Part shown: positions 45,651 to 60,960 of the stretch, in pieces
How positions within the stretch are numbered: position 1 is the first letter of the stretch
Layout of the letters: the number at the start of each line of letters is the position of its first letter
DNA from: Leptoclinus maculatus
Taxonomy: Eukaryota > Chordata > Actinopteri > Perciformes > Stichaeidae
Assembly: GCA_032191485.1 (NCBI GenBank)
Contig: JAVDOI010000020.1
Location: 4,408,426 to 4,472,425, forward strand
DNA: 64,000 bases
Reading direction: 5' to 3'
The notes under the pieces: generated by a model
The model's input: the letters and a program-made list of their open reading frames with translations, nothing else
What the model was told of the DNA's origin: nothing
Database searches by the model: none
Made by a program: the position numbers and the translations under genes

Positions 45651-46558
45651 GTGAGTTGTGACTGGCTGTGTGCGGAAGCTGAAGGTTTTGCACCATCACA
45701 ATCGGTTATGTACAGCATTCATACCCAAAATGAATCCAATAAGTGCAATGTGGAGGGGAAAACAAACAATAGCAATATGTGATGAGGAGTAAACAGCAGG
45801 GGCGTCCATTTCTCAGGCTGATGGAGTGACGGGCCTCGGGGGTGCTCGTCCATCGAGGTTTGTTCTTGGAGCGCTTGTGTTGGTGCCATTGACGTATTAG
45901 CGTAGCTCGCTGGCTCTGGCGATGGCGTTAAATGGATTTAAAGAGCTTTTTGCACTGAACATATTTCAACATTTTGCATAATATCAGCTAAGTGTGGGGT
46001 TTTGTTCTTGCAGGCAGTTTAGAGACAAACGAGTCCAAAATAGAAGGTTCTTTGTTCGTTTGAAACATTTGTTAACTCATCCTGAACATGTAGAGTAGAT
46101 CTCCTCTAGCGCTTAAAACGACCCTGAGCCACGTCTGCTGCTGCTGCTGCTGTTCCATTCAACTACCTATCTTTTGTGTGTAAACCCAACAATACACTAT
46201 GGATTTGTTGTTGATGAGGAGTTGCATACATTATAATGGCAGTGGCGCTCTAATTACATTGCATTTGTTTTTTTTACTGCGTGCAGTAGCAGAAGTAGAA
46301 TTACAGGCCGTGACTGAACTTTAATTGTATGCACAACAGTGTCAGCTCAAGCACCAGAAACCACAGGAACACGGGGAATACAAGTCACCTGCCCAATGGG
46401 AGGCTCAGGTATAATGATAAATCTTGGGGAATAGAAAATTCTTTGAAAGTGATGTTGTCTGCTTCCTTCAGGGAGATTCTGCTGCATTCTGTCACTTTAT
46501 TTCTGTGTGTACCGGATATGAATGCTATTTTTTGGCGTGTGTGTGAGAGCATTACAGT

Positions 46559-46596
<38 letters not shown>

Positions 46597-47820
46597 TAAA
46601 AGTTCATGATGGTGAGGAGAGAAGGTTGAGACGTGTCGGGGATGAAAGTGGTGCATCCCTCCTCGGGGCTGTCAGCCTGTTACCAGGTGTCACTTCAACT
46701 CCTCTCGCCCACCTGCTTTCCAGCCTCAGACCGCTGCCACATACACACAGAAAAAAGCTGCAGACAAGAGCGGGATGAGAAGAAGAAGAAGCTGAGCAAG
46801 AAAGGGGAAGTGAGGGAGAATGGGGAAGGAAAGATACCGTACCATAATCTCCCCAATAAATGATGGATTAAGTGCTGTTTACTCTTTCATGACATGGGAT
46901 CATCGGTACAAACATAACGTCGTGCCGTGTTCGCCACAATGTACCTCCTGAGTTTCCCATTCTCCCTCGCAGATTAATATCATTCAACTATTCGTTCTGA
47001 AACTCTTAGCTGCTGTAAAACTGCTGTAAATCAAACTCTAAATATCCCGTCGATGTTTCACAATAAAAGGCTTCCGGCTAACCAAAAGGCTGACGTCCTC
47101 TGGGGGGCTGAAGGGGCTGTAATTTGAAGCAGATGGAGGAAGTGTTGAATTTGCATTAACAGCAAACGCCAGCAACAATAAATTAACATGGCAAATGGGG
47201 GGGGGGGGGACGACATCAGGGAGGCTTCTTACATAAACATGATCAGATTTACAGGAATTGTGAATAAAGCCCCGTCTGTAATAATAGCCTGTTTGTCTCT
47301 TCTGCAGAATAAATGCCTCGGCCTTGACGATAGGCAGCCAGTACCACTGTTACCATTGCAGAATCATCTCTTCTCTCACAGTTAAGACACGAGAGGTTGT
47401 TCTACACAACCCTACATCAGCCAGCTAAAAGCCAAATAGATAGGTTTTGATTCCAAAACAATCTAGAAATACAGAGTTCGCATGGAATTATTGAAGAGAG
47501 AGAGAGACGAGGGTTTACCACACTTGGAGAACAGAGGAGAGATTAGGCAGCGCCGGATGAGAGCAGCAGAGAGAAGGTGAGAAGGAAGGGTTCCATATCA
47601 AGAGCCAATTCACATTTGGAAGTGATAAGGAAATAATTGGAATTGGAAGTTATAACGGTATGCCATAGTTGACAGACATCAATAGCTTCCCATTGCTGCT
47701 ATCATACTGCTCATTTAGCTCCTATTAGGCTGGGGCATGTCGGCGCTGCTTCCACACTACTTGTGTTGTACAGTATTGTGGTTCACTTAATCAGCAGTGC
47801 TCTTGCTATGACCACGGTGC
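45651..47820. other. non-coding with microsatellite and possible conserved blocks
   Basis: A short (CTG)n at 46,136-46,151, (GT)n at 46,563-46,595 and poly-G at 47,197-47,208. AT-rich blocks at about 47,040-47,190 and 47,600-47,740 look like conserved non-coding DNA. No exon recognised. Confidence 0.4.
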
Positions 47821-48110
47821 AGACCTGGGGAGGAGAGGCTCCGCTTTGGGGATTTCAGAATTTGCGTCCGTGCTCTTTGCAGATGATGTGGTTCTGTTGA
47901 CTCCATCAGACGGGGGACCTCCCAGGATGGACTGGGGCCATTCGCAGTTTTCGGTACCTACAAGTCGGTGGACATGGTTCTCTGCTGGAAAACGGTGAAT
48001 TGCTCCCTCCGAGTTACTCCCCTAAGAGAGGGAGTCCAAGTGTCGTGTTCACAAGTAAGGGCAAAAGGGAACCGGAGACAGCGGTTTGGTGCGGCGTTCT
48101 GAAGAGTGAA
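47820..48110 (+). mobile_element. LINE (non-LTR retrotransposon) reverse-transcriptase fragment, 5' part
   Basis: The frame from about 47,862 reads SVLFADDVVLLT, containing the FADD signature of the reverse-transcriptase catalytic box (47,877-47,888). It is followed by segments typical of a widespread teleost LINE: a codon string for MV-L-(S/C)-(R/W)K, then CTCCCTCCGAGTT and GAGTCCAAGTGTC..GTGTTCACAAGT. The copy is decayed, with an internal deletion between the FADD box and the downstream part, and frameshifts. The clade was not determined. It continues after an inserted repeat at 48,631. Confidence 0.75.
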
Positions 48111-48605
48111 GCCATGTGGAAGTGACTGCAACTAATGGCCAGCAACTCCTCTGGTTGCAAATATAAGTCCGATTGTATGGAAGTCTATGAGAAAATGACT
48201 CTACTTCTCTCTTGATTTATTCCCTCAGTAAACATTGTAAACATGAGTTTATGATCTCAATCTGTATTTAGTAAATGATGGTCCATTTAGAGTCAAACAG
48301 ACCATAAAGCAGGGTATGCTTGAGGGTGTAGCTGCCTTAATGCTTTTTACATTGGCCGGTCTGGGAGTTAGAGCTTTAACCCTTTCACAGTGTGTTTTCA
48401 GCTCATGGAAGTTAACTGTGACCTTTTGGCTGCCTGAGAATGTCTTATTGAGCATTCGGTTGTTGTTGTTGTTCGCTCCCACCTCTCATGTCAACACGTT
48501 GACGACCAAAATGAGCAAACTCAAGGCTTCAAAACGGTACTCCACAAACCAGTGGGTGACATCAAGGAGACTTATTTACAGTCACTGTACTGGACTCCTG
48601 CTGGA
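48111..48605 (+). repeat. teleost interspersed repeat nested in the LINE
   Basis: Sequence such as GGCCAGCAACTCCTCTGG, GGAAGTCTATGAGAAAATGA, AGTCAAACAGACCATAAAGC and CTCAAGGCTTCAAAACGG follows a fish repeat I recognise from many percomorph introns, which usually ends in TATATACAGTC. Here that end is the diverged TTATTTACAGTCACTGTA. It sits between two separated parts of the same LINE, so it inserted after the LINE. The central part (48,360-48,480) is diverged. Confidence 0.6.
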
Positions 48606-48630
48606 GGTAGGGGGCGGGGCTTAGATATAT

Positions 48631-48671
48631 GGAGGGAGCTTGGAGTCGAGTTGAGGTGGTTCGGGCATCTG
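48631..48671 (+). mobile_element. LINE fragment, 3' part
   Basis: GGGAGCTTGGAGTCGAG then TTGAGGTGGTTCGGGCATCT reads (R)ELGVE...LRWFGHL, matching the ELGVE-PLLLRIERSQMRWLGHL region of the same LINE with an internal deletion. The roughly 270 bp expected between the two LINE parts is missing. Confidence 0.6.
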
Positions 48672-51666
48672 ATAATTCCATTTATCCATATTTTCCTAGA
48701 AATGGTCCTGATGCCAGCTGATATGGTGTCACATCAATGGGAGAAGTGTAGAAGAGGAAGGGGCTTTAAGAGGGTCTCTTAACCCTCGTTTGTATGTGTT
48801 TCCTATTTATAGAGGCTTAGTAGTCTGCTCTCTTAGCTTGGAGCTCTCTCTGTCTCCCATTGTCTCTCTCTAACTATCTCTCAAGGTTTCTGTGACTGTC
48901 TCTCTCCCTTCCAAATCTGTATCCGTGTTAACACAAGAGGTTTTGCGTAGGAAGGGAGAGATTCCATCCATCAGGTTTTCTCCTCTCTCCTCCTCCTCCT
49001 CCGACTCACAAACAAGTAAACGCACACAACAGGAACAATTTCCCTACAGCCCTGCCTCCTGGTTGTTCTGTCGAGGACAGAAATAGACGAGAAGAGAAGG
49101 AGAAGGAAAGAGACACCTCTCACAGCTATTTGCAGAAGGGTAGAGCTTCAGATGCTGACAGCCCTTTATCATTAGCTTTCATACATCTGTCTTGCCAAAG
49201 GAGCATTTTATATTCTGAGCCAGGCTCCACGTGTGGGGGGGGGGGGGGGGGGGGGCTAAATCAATTCCAAATTATTGCCCCTCTCAATAACTGATGGCCA
49301 TGTCTAGGCGGAGGACAAATGATTAATGATGATACTATGGACAATATGAGTAAGACACACACGGAGACATTATCGCCAGCATGCCGACAGAGACACACAC
49401 ACTGAAGATGTAACTGCTTGTGCGTCTGTAGTAGCTGGTGGTGATTACTGAGGTGAAAGAGGCCTCGCTGCTCCTTTTGGTGCTGAGGCGTACAGTTCAG
49501 TGTGTGTGTGTGTGTGTGTGTGTGTAACCCGTAATAAGGATGCCATTGATTCTACAGCACACAATACCTTGTAGTGTATAAGGACCCATCAGGTGTAGCT
49601 GAAGAGATAGCCTCAAAACATTTTCACTATAACGATACCAAACCGCTTCTCAATTTTCAGGATGTGTTGCTTTCCTCTGTTTTCTTAACAATTGGTCAGC
49701 AGGGGTGGATTCATGGTGGTACGGTCCGATGCTCGCTACCACTGAAGGATGCAGTGCAGGTACACAGTACCGGGAGGAAGGGGGGCAGCAGCTGTCTGAT
49801 GAAACCCGTCTACAACGACCCGTCGAAATCACATTTCAACGAGCAAACACTTCTGCTGACGTTTGGTCAACAATACAGCTAGTTACCTCCGCCGTTTGTT
49901 TGTACTCGCATTACAACAGTAGCTTTCTCATTTATTCACGTATTCATGCGGTTTCGGAATAATCGGACAAATGAGTTCCCTAAAAATCACGTCAAAGCCC
50001 CCCCTAGAGTCTGAACAACTCAAAAACCATAAAATAGCGCAGGTCTTCTTTGTAGCGTCCACCCTGTTTCCACATTACAACGTAAAGCTCACGAGCACAC
50101 CGAAATCAAAACGAACGGCTTCCCCATTCATGAAGTGGGACCAAGGAGCATGTGAATGCACCAATGTCTGGGCTCTCCGACTCTACTTTCCTCATGAAAT
50201 GCTTTTAAATAGTCCCAGTGTCGGTGTGTTAATCCGTGCTTAAAGCCTTTTAAAACTGTTTAGTCAGTCTACTGCTGGTAAACACCAGCTCCTGCTGCAG
50301 CCCACTGTGTGATTTCGAGTGCAGAACACACAACCGACCGATTAAACTGCTGTAGCTATTGAAAGGTGTAACTACCATCAGAAACAACCATCACAGCACA
50401 ATATTTACTGGTTTCTTCTCAAAACTTTTATACAGATGTTAAAAATGCATCAGGGATGCATGAAGCTGGGGGTGTGAGAGCGATATGAAGCGATGAAGGT
50501 TGGGGTAGCAGCAAGGACTTCAATCTACAGAACAGTCAGACAAAACAAGTATCCGTTACTCGCTGCTGTAGCCGATGTTTGACGTGATCCTGGCGCTAGA
50601 CGAACATTCAGAGCGATCACAGAAGTTATCATAATCAAGCCTCTGGGAAAAAAAAAATGAATGTCCGTGCCAAAATCCACGGCCATCTATCCGGTATTCG
50701 ACAGTCTGGTCCGGCCCCCGTTCTCCGTCTCTCGTGGATTCACAGTGGAGTCACAGAGCTAAGGATTCGTTTCTCCCAACGTACATACCTGGATTTGTTT
50801 GAAAAACCCAGAAGGTCGCTTAGCAACACTTACAGCTGCTCTGAAGGTATTCCCAAAATCCTCAGACTCTTCTAACCATCTGGGTTGAAAAAACTATTCT
50901 GTCTGGTGCTCGACAGAAAAAAAGGTTTTTTTAAAAGCAGTGCCCGAGCTGTGACTCTTGGATTAATTACAACACTAATGCTCACCTCTGTGACTCGAAT
51001 GCAAATGCATCAGACGCACGAACGTGGGGTTAAGTCTGGGAGAATGTCCAACTGTTATCCCCACAGTCGATGTGGCAGTAAGCTAAACCGAGAGCACAAC
51101 ACCTCCAGAGTTTAATAGATCCAAGTGATAAGAAGTACACACCTGTTGCCCAGCATCACAAGATGCATCGTTAAAGAATCAAGAGACTAGTGCAGGGAAC
51201 CTGTTTTAACCCGTCTACGTCTGTTCGCTCTGCAGATGAAGCTTTATTTTCCTAGTGGGTCTATAATAAGAGAACAGCAGGGAAACACTCCAAAATCAGT
51301 CGTTTGTGTCTGACTTTTTCCCAGGACAAACGAGACACATCCACAGAGACGCGTCTAAATAACTACTTGTACTCGTACATTTGGGCAGAAAATGTATAAA
51401 CACGCTTTCTGACAAATCAAAGACCTTTGTACAAAGAGCTACTGTCACACCCCCAGCCCAAATGGCTGTTTTGTGTTGTCAGTCATCTCCTCGCTAAACA
51501 TACACTTACCCGCTCCGACAAAGAGTTCCATCTTTTATTATCTTGCCGCACAACAAAGCCCAAATTCATGTGTGCTTTCTATCTTACTCATAATCTTCCT
51601 CACAGCACTCGGGCTGCGCTCTGGGGAGTCGTCTCAAAACAGTAAGCGCAGCCCCGTGCGAGCATA

Positions 51667-51721
<55 letters not shown>

Positions 51722-52415
51722 CCCTGATTTCTCGTCCCTGGTGCACTTGATAGCTGGTGATAGTAGCCATTGAGAAGCAATGTTCCCGATCTCTGTGTTG
51801 GGCTGTTATTGCATTAGCAGCCCTCGTTTTATCCCCTTGTCTCTTTTCTCTGCAGCTCTCCACCTCTCCGCCTCACATCTCTGGGTTTCTTCCTCCATCT
51901 ATCCGCCTCCCTCTGCTCCTCCTGGTTTCCCACTCTTGTCTGTTGTGATTTAGCACTTACAGTGTTTACTCTCCGACGCAGCACCAGAAACCGGGGGAAA
52001 TTATAACTGGAACCCAGGCCGAGTCTCTCTCCAAATTATAGCCATTGATTTGTGTCTTTATTACGTCTTCAGTGGGACCCTGCGTCACCGGATCCGGTCG
52101 CTCAGTGCAGCTCAACACTGCCATCCAGTGATGGTTTGATCCACTGATGCGTAACAGAGAGGGTGGAGGCAGATCTTTTGCTCCGTATGTTTATATATGT
52201 TGGATGTATATAGTGACTGAGTTACATGGTTGTCTGTTTATACGAAGAGGCCGAGAGCGTATGTGAAGTGCCCGGATGATTTGCTTGTTAACTGCTGTGT
52301 AGCTTACTAGCTCAATTGCAGTCAACTCGGTGAACGCATTTGAGGAAAAGGAAAATCCGAGCGTGTGCATTTGTGTGTAACCTCAAGGTGACTGAGTCAG
52401 AGGTGTCTCACTCTT

Positions 52416-52419
<4 letters not shown>
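48672..52419. other. non-coding with short microsatellites and poly-G
   Basis: Poly-G at 49,237-49,254, (GT)n at 49,501-49,525 and (CA)n at 51,670-51,718. Pyrimidine-rich tracts near 48,840-49,010 and 51,830-51,945. No gene or named repeat. Confidence 0.5.

Positions 52420-52465
<46 letters not shown>
52420..52465. repeat. (CT)n microsatellite
   Basis: About 23 CT units. Confidence 0.96.
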
Positions 52466-52468
<3 letters not shown>

Positions 52469-52489
52469 CCCATGGTGGTTTACATTACC

Positions 52490-52625
52490 TTGGGCTGAGC
52501 CCTGTGGAGCGGAGTGGCGGCCCGCGGCTGGTTGAATGCAGGAATGCCCCGGCCATCTGCTGCACATTAGAACGAGACCTCCAGCCCAATTCAATTAGCA
52601 GCACCGAGCCAGTGCCACTGATTGG
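52490..52625. promoter_or_regulatory. candidate conserved non-coding element
   Basis: Repeat-free block containing CCCAATTCAATTAGCAGCAC and CACTGATTGGGCTGA, with homeobox- and CCAAT-type cores. Inferred from appearance only. Confidence 0.22.
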
Positions 52626-53453
52626 GCTGAGGGGGGGGGAGGCTACAGTCAGCCACTGGCCCACGGTAAACACTGTGGAGGGAGGGGGGGGGAGGCAGGC
52701 AGAGGGCTGTGGTGCCACAGACTGGAGGAAAGGCAACAGAATATGCAACAAATCTAACATTTTTAAATGGTGGAAAATACCTTGAAAGTTAAATAGAAAC
52801 CATTTAGAAAATGAAACATGACTGACTGCTGATTAATGTGCCTGAGGTCATGTCCCATGTTTGATCAGCAATGTGTCACCCCACGACTACACCAGCCAGA
52901 GATTATAACAAATTAAAAAAAAAGTCCCAAATTGTCGAGTTGGAAGTGTATTGTCTTTTGCTCTTGCAAACCATGCCAACACATTCAGCATCAACAGTGG
53001 TGACAGAAGAAACAAAAAGCAAAGAAAGATTTGATTCCTGCCAACTTCTGAGCAGAACCAGAGGAAATAGACAAAGCTGATTGAATAAAGACAAAACGTC
53101 CCTACAGATAAGCAACAAAGACAGATGGAAACAAACCAAAACTTGAGTGCCATAACTGCTTCCCAAACTTTGATGAGCAAATTAAACATCCGAAATACAC
53201 AAAAAAAAATAGGAAACGTGTGTCAGTGTGAATACGCACGTACGCCTCCAAACTATGAATGTTCTCTAAAATGAGCCTGACTTCTTTCTGATGACTCAAA
53301 GTCACCTCACATTGTAATTATGGCTTCATAGGTCGGTAGTGGTTCTAATCAAAGACTGCTTATTGGAAGCTCCAAATATCTTGTTTTGTTTTGTTCGACC
53401 TTATTCTATCACGACAAATGATTGCAAGGGTGTCCCACCTATGAATTAGAGTG

Positions 53454-53454
<1 letters not shown>
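52626..53454. other. non-coding, no gene seen
   Basis: Poly-G patches at 52,631-52,639 and 52,684-52,692; the rest is AT-rich. No gene seen. Confidence 0.5.

Positions 53455-53547
<93 letters not shown>
53455..53547. repeat. long (GT)n microsatellite
   Basis: About 46 GT units. Confidence 0.97.
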
Positions 53548-53548
<1 letters not shown>

Positions 53549-53650
53549 TATCAAAGGCACATAGTGTATATAAATATCAGAGATCACATTTAGGACCAGA
53601 CCTCATTGCACATGCAACTGAAGACCACTGAAGTACGTATCGTACACAAG

Positions 53651-54036
53651 ATGGAAGAAGTACCACAAAAAATTCCCGAGAAAGATGAAAGAAAAACAAC
53701 TCATGAACCAATCTCAAACTTCTGCCTCCGAGTGCTCACAGCGAGAGTGATGATCAAGTGTGACGCTACCCAGAACCGCAGCCAAGAAGAGCGGTTCTCC
53801 CACACCGAGAGACCGGTAAACCAGACGATGGAGGACCTGCAGATGAAGTTCTGCGGCATGAAGATGCTGCAGTCTTTGATACAATTACAGGACGCCATCG
53901 TCCAGTCTTTGCAGGCCTGCATCACCAAGTCTGCTCAGCTTGCAAAGAAGAAGAACTCCTTGTGCTGCTGGGCATCCCAGGCCTGGCTTTAGTAGGTTTA
54001 ATTACTGTGGTAGTTATTATCACAGTCTTCCTATGA
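53651..54036 (+). CDS. unrecognised small intronless gene candidate, membrane-anchored in a shifted frame
   Basis: From the ATG at 53,651 (context AAGATGG; an earlier in-frame ATG lies at 53,612) one frame runs to a TAG at 53,990. Its second half has strong coding character: many G/C third positions and an amphipathic helix-like stretch from MEDLQMKFCGMKMLQ to QACITKSAQLAKK. Just there, in an AAG-rich spot (53,944-53,955), the neighbouring frame takes over. It encodes EELLVLLGIPGLALVGL followed by ITVVVIITVFL and a TGA at 54,034, which would be a near-perfect C-terminal transmembrane anchor. One inserted or deleted base would join them into a protein of about 127 residues. No family is recognised. 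There is no intron signal, and an AATAAA lies at 54,186. It could be a real gene with a sequencing error, a decayed retrogene, or an ORF of a mobile element. Confidence 0.4.
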
Positions 54037-54080
54037 AGCAGCACAACAACAGCTGCAGGTGGAGGAGATGTGTAACAAAG

Positions 54081-54180
54081 CTGCACAGTGGCTCAATGGT
54101 TAGTGCTGAGGCCTCACAGTTTCTACCTGTGTCTGCGTGGTTTTCACCAGGTGCTCCGGTTTCTCCCACACTCCCAAATA
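54081..54180 (+). mobile_element. degenerate DANA/mermaid-type SINE fragment
   Basis: GCACAGTGGCTCAATGGTTA and GCCTCACAG are followed, after a deletion, by CTGTGTCTGCGTGG, then CACCAGGTGCTCCGG and TTTCTCCCACACTCCCAAA. This is the head and distal body of the tRNA-derived SINE family known as DANA/mermaid in fish. The middle (GGTTCGA box and GTTTGCATGTTCTCC) is missing. It lies 44 bp after the small ORF and may supply its polyadenylation signal. Confidence 0.75.
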
Positions 54181-57869
<3,689 letters not shown>

Positions 57870-58049
57870 ATGTGGCAAAAAAGCCTGGAGCCAGCTGCTA
57901 TAAATATACAACAAAGGGATCTGTTTCTGCCAATATGGATTATCAATGTAGCAATTAGTATCGGCGGCAAAAAAAACCCATCATCAGGGATCTCTACAAG
58001 TTATATTAGCTCCCTATTTTCTTTTGTGCTGATCTGATTTTTGATCCGA
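57870..58049 (-). repeat. dispersed repeat, fragment B (inverted relative to 61 kb)
   Basis: The reverse complement matches 60,961-61,117: both contain GATCAGATCAGCACAAAA, AGAGATCCCTGAT, GCCGCCGATACTAATTGC, ATCCATATTG and TATAGCAGCTGG. Divergence and small indels indicate an old interspersed repeat. The family was not identified. Confidence 0.75.
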
Positions 58050-58646
58050 GTAAATGTGTGCTGTGTATAGAAGTGTTTTTTATATGCTGGCTGACTGAAT
58101 GAACACAGGCAGCCTTCAGGAAGGTAGATAGAGAAAGGGAGATCTCAGCCTCCTCCCTTCATGCTAAAGCACACACTGGAGGTCAAGTACCACGTTCCAC
58201 AGCCTCCATCTCACTCAAGGGCTCTTTTTTTTTTCCTCGCCTGCGCTCTCTTTTTTTCTTTTTCTTTTCTTTTTCCTCTTTGCCTTTTCCTCGGCTGCCT
58301 TTTTATGCCTTCTTTCTTCTCTATCAGATGCAGACATCCAGTACTCGATGCCGTGGCAAAGACTGCTCTGACCCAGTGACCGCTGTCTTTTTACACGCAG
58401 ACGTACTGCACGCAAAAGCCTACACAAAAATCTGGTTATAGAGGACACAAAGGGCAATGGCAGGCTATCATTCACTCTCAGACACACACACACACACACA
58501 CACACACACCCACCCACTCACTCATCTAGCCCTACCTCTGTGTCCTCTTTGCCCTGTCTGAAATGTATTGTTTAGGTAAATGAGTCTGTGCACCCAGTGG
58601 GGGAATCAGCATGAATAAGAACCTGAATGCATTACGCCATTACTCA
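58050..58646. other. non-coding; pyrimidine tract and (CA)n
   Basis: A long pyrimidine tract (58,220-58,327) ends in a CAG that could serve as a splice acceptor, but no donor-bounded exon follows. (CA)n at 58,482-58,509. Confidence 0.5.
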
Positions 58647-58723
58647 CTCACTCACTCTCTCTCTCTCTGTCTCTGTCTCTCTGTCTCTGTCTCTGTCTCT
58701 CTCTGTCTCTGTCTCTGTGTCTC

Positions 58724-58775
<52 letters not shown>

Positions 58776-58810
58776 CTCTCTGTGTCTCTCTCTCTCTCTG
58801 TGTGTGTGTG
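58647..58810. repeat. compound (CT)n/(CTGTCT)n/(GT)n microsatellite
   Basis: CT units interrupted by GTCT, passing into a short GT run. Confidence 0.95.
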
Positions 58811-59040
58811 GCCTCTGCCTCGCTCAGCACCCACAGTCCTTGAGAGCTCAAATTGACATTGGAGACCTTTGACATTGGAGACCTAGTTATTAATATGTGG
58901 GTAGTGCATGCGTGCGTGTGTGTGTGTGTGCGTGCATTTGTGAGTCTGGATGTGTGTGTGTATCTGTGCATGTGGCGAGTGATAAAGTGCTCTTGTCATT
59001 TGTGTGCTCGAGATGTTGTGCGTTTTATGTTGAGAAAAAG

Positions 59041-59232
<192 letters not shown>

Positions 59233-59512
59233 CCCCATGCAGGCAGCCAGACTCAGGCAGCCTCTCTAATTGGATAGACAGAGTGGAGCACGCAGACTCA
59301 GAACAGGAGGAGAGGGATAAAAGAAAGGTTGCCTTTCTATACACCTGCTGAAAGCATTACACTGTGCGAGTGTGTTTGTACGCGTGTGTCCCGCTGCCTG
59401 TTTGTGCTCACATGTACAAGCCCTTGTGTGCATCTCGGCATGTGTTTTTACCCACCTGTGTCAAGCTCACCTGCACCTTTTTCTTTGTTCCCTTTTTCCT
59501 TTTAGTTTTTCC

Positions 59513-59513
<1 letters not shown>

Positions 59514-59564
<51 letters not shown>

Positions 59565-59569
59565 CGCGC
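59514..59569. repeat. (GT)n-(GC)n compound microsatellite
   Basis: About 20 GT units merge into GCGCGCGCGCGCGC. Alternating purine-pyrimidine with a GC end is favourable for Z-DNA. Confidence 0.95.
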
Positions 59570-59735
59570 CTGTGCATTCGTCAGGTGTCACCCAGCGAGT
59601 CTGATCCCCACAGAAAGCTGCCGCCCCTGTTGGCATGGCGACGGCTGCAGCACAGTGAGACACTGCTGCCATGGTTTCCAGGCACGCCAAGCGGGGAGGA
59701 GAGGATTGGTGCTGCATCACAGTCGTTCCCTTCCT

Positions 59736-59739
<4 letters not shown>

Positions 59740-59781
<42 letters not shown>
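59740..59781. repeat. (GT)n microsatellite
   Basis: About 21 GT units. Confidence 0.96.
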
Positions 59782-59785
<4 letters not shown>

Positions 59786-60059
59786 GAGCTCCCACTGGCC
59801 TCCCCTCTTTATAGCCCATGTTCCCTTCCCACAGTGTCTCACCTCTTTGTTAGGATGTGCTCTTAAAATGTGCAGAATGAGGTGTTTCTCCTCCCTCCGG
59901 TGTACTGTGTGTGTGTGTTTATGAGTTGGAAGGTGCACATGTGTTTTTTATTTTGTCAGGCCTCTGTTGCGAGTTTATTTGATCACCTACAAATGGATCA
60001 GCAAGCAGAGCTCCACTCCGGGCCACTGTAATGTTTGGATGATGGATGTAATCTATTTG
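59782..60059. other. non-coding, no gene seen
   Basis: Short unique stretch up to the terminal repeat at 60,060. Confidence 0.5.
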
Positions 60060-60459
60060 TAGGGTGACCAGGCGTCCCACTGCACAGCATCTGTAGCCCT
60101 TGTCCCACATCCAACATGTTGACACGATGTTCCGCATTTTGATTTGCTTTAGTTTTGCAAAAGTCAAACCACCGCAGGACAGACTCCTTCCTAAAAACCT
60201 TGGCTTTCATCCAACGGCTGAGAAGAAAACAGAGTAGGCTGTCACCACGGTTAGCCGTGTTTGATGCCAGTCAAACTGGGAACACGTGGGTCACCGTCTT
60301 TGCTACACTACGCCCAGCGGGGTAAACTGGGAGTCACCCCAGAGTCACAAGCTCTGATATCAGAATTGAAGACCATCAGCATTGGAAACGTGTCCCACAT
60401 TGTCCCACACAAACGTACGCTTTGTCCCACATCGTTTTTGTTGGGATGTGGTCATCCTA
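60060..60459. mobile_element. probable non-autonomous DNA transposon with short inverted ends
   Basis: The left end TAGGGTGACCAGGCGTCCCA is answered by a right end whose reverse complement is TAGGATGACCACATCCCA. Further inside, TGTCCCACATC recurs on both sides. A GGGTGACCAGRCGTCC end is familiar from vertebrate interspersed repeats. The length is about 400 bp, no intact ORF is present, and target-site duplication is unclear. Confidence 0.5.
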
Positions 60460-60960
60460 CCTCGATGTAGAACTGCATCTGTGGTTGTCTGTTTGCATAT
60501 GCAGACACATATTGTGTAGTAATGGTTCGTCAGTCTGGCTATGAGCGTCACTGAATGGCATTCGGATGTAAAGGCATTGCAGGGCAACAGTCTTAATTGT
60601 CCTTAATTGTTCATTTTATGTCCAAGAATTGAAATGTGAAGTTTGAACCGACCAGGCGTGATAACACAAGCCGATGTCAAAACCGATAGAGATTTACAGA
60701 GGAGCCGTCTGTGCTCACGTGGTGGTGAGAGTCCCTGGCTGAAGCTACAGCAGCTGGCTCGAGGTTATCTGAGCTACCTGGGTGCCTGATGAATGTGTCT
60801 CTCTGCCGCGCTCTCTCTTAGTCTCTTGTTTGCTCCCTATGTCTCTCTTTCCCTTTTCTATTTATATATCCTACTATTTGTTTGAATGATCACATAATAC
60901 ATGTTTCTCTTGTGCGTAGCAGCAATACACGGTAGTGGAGCAGCTGATCATGAAACTCAC
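60460..60960. other. non-coding, no gene seen
   Basis: Unique sequence; nothing recognised. Confidence 0.5.

Noticed and set aside
58220..58380. Strong pyrimidine tract and CAG acceptor at 58,327
   Set aside because: No convincing donor or open segment follows; probably a decoy acceptor.
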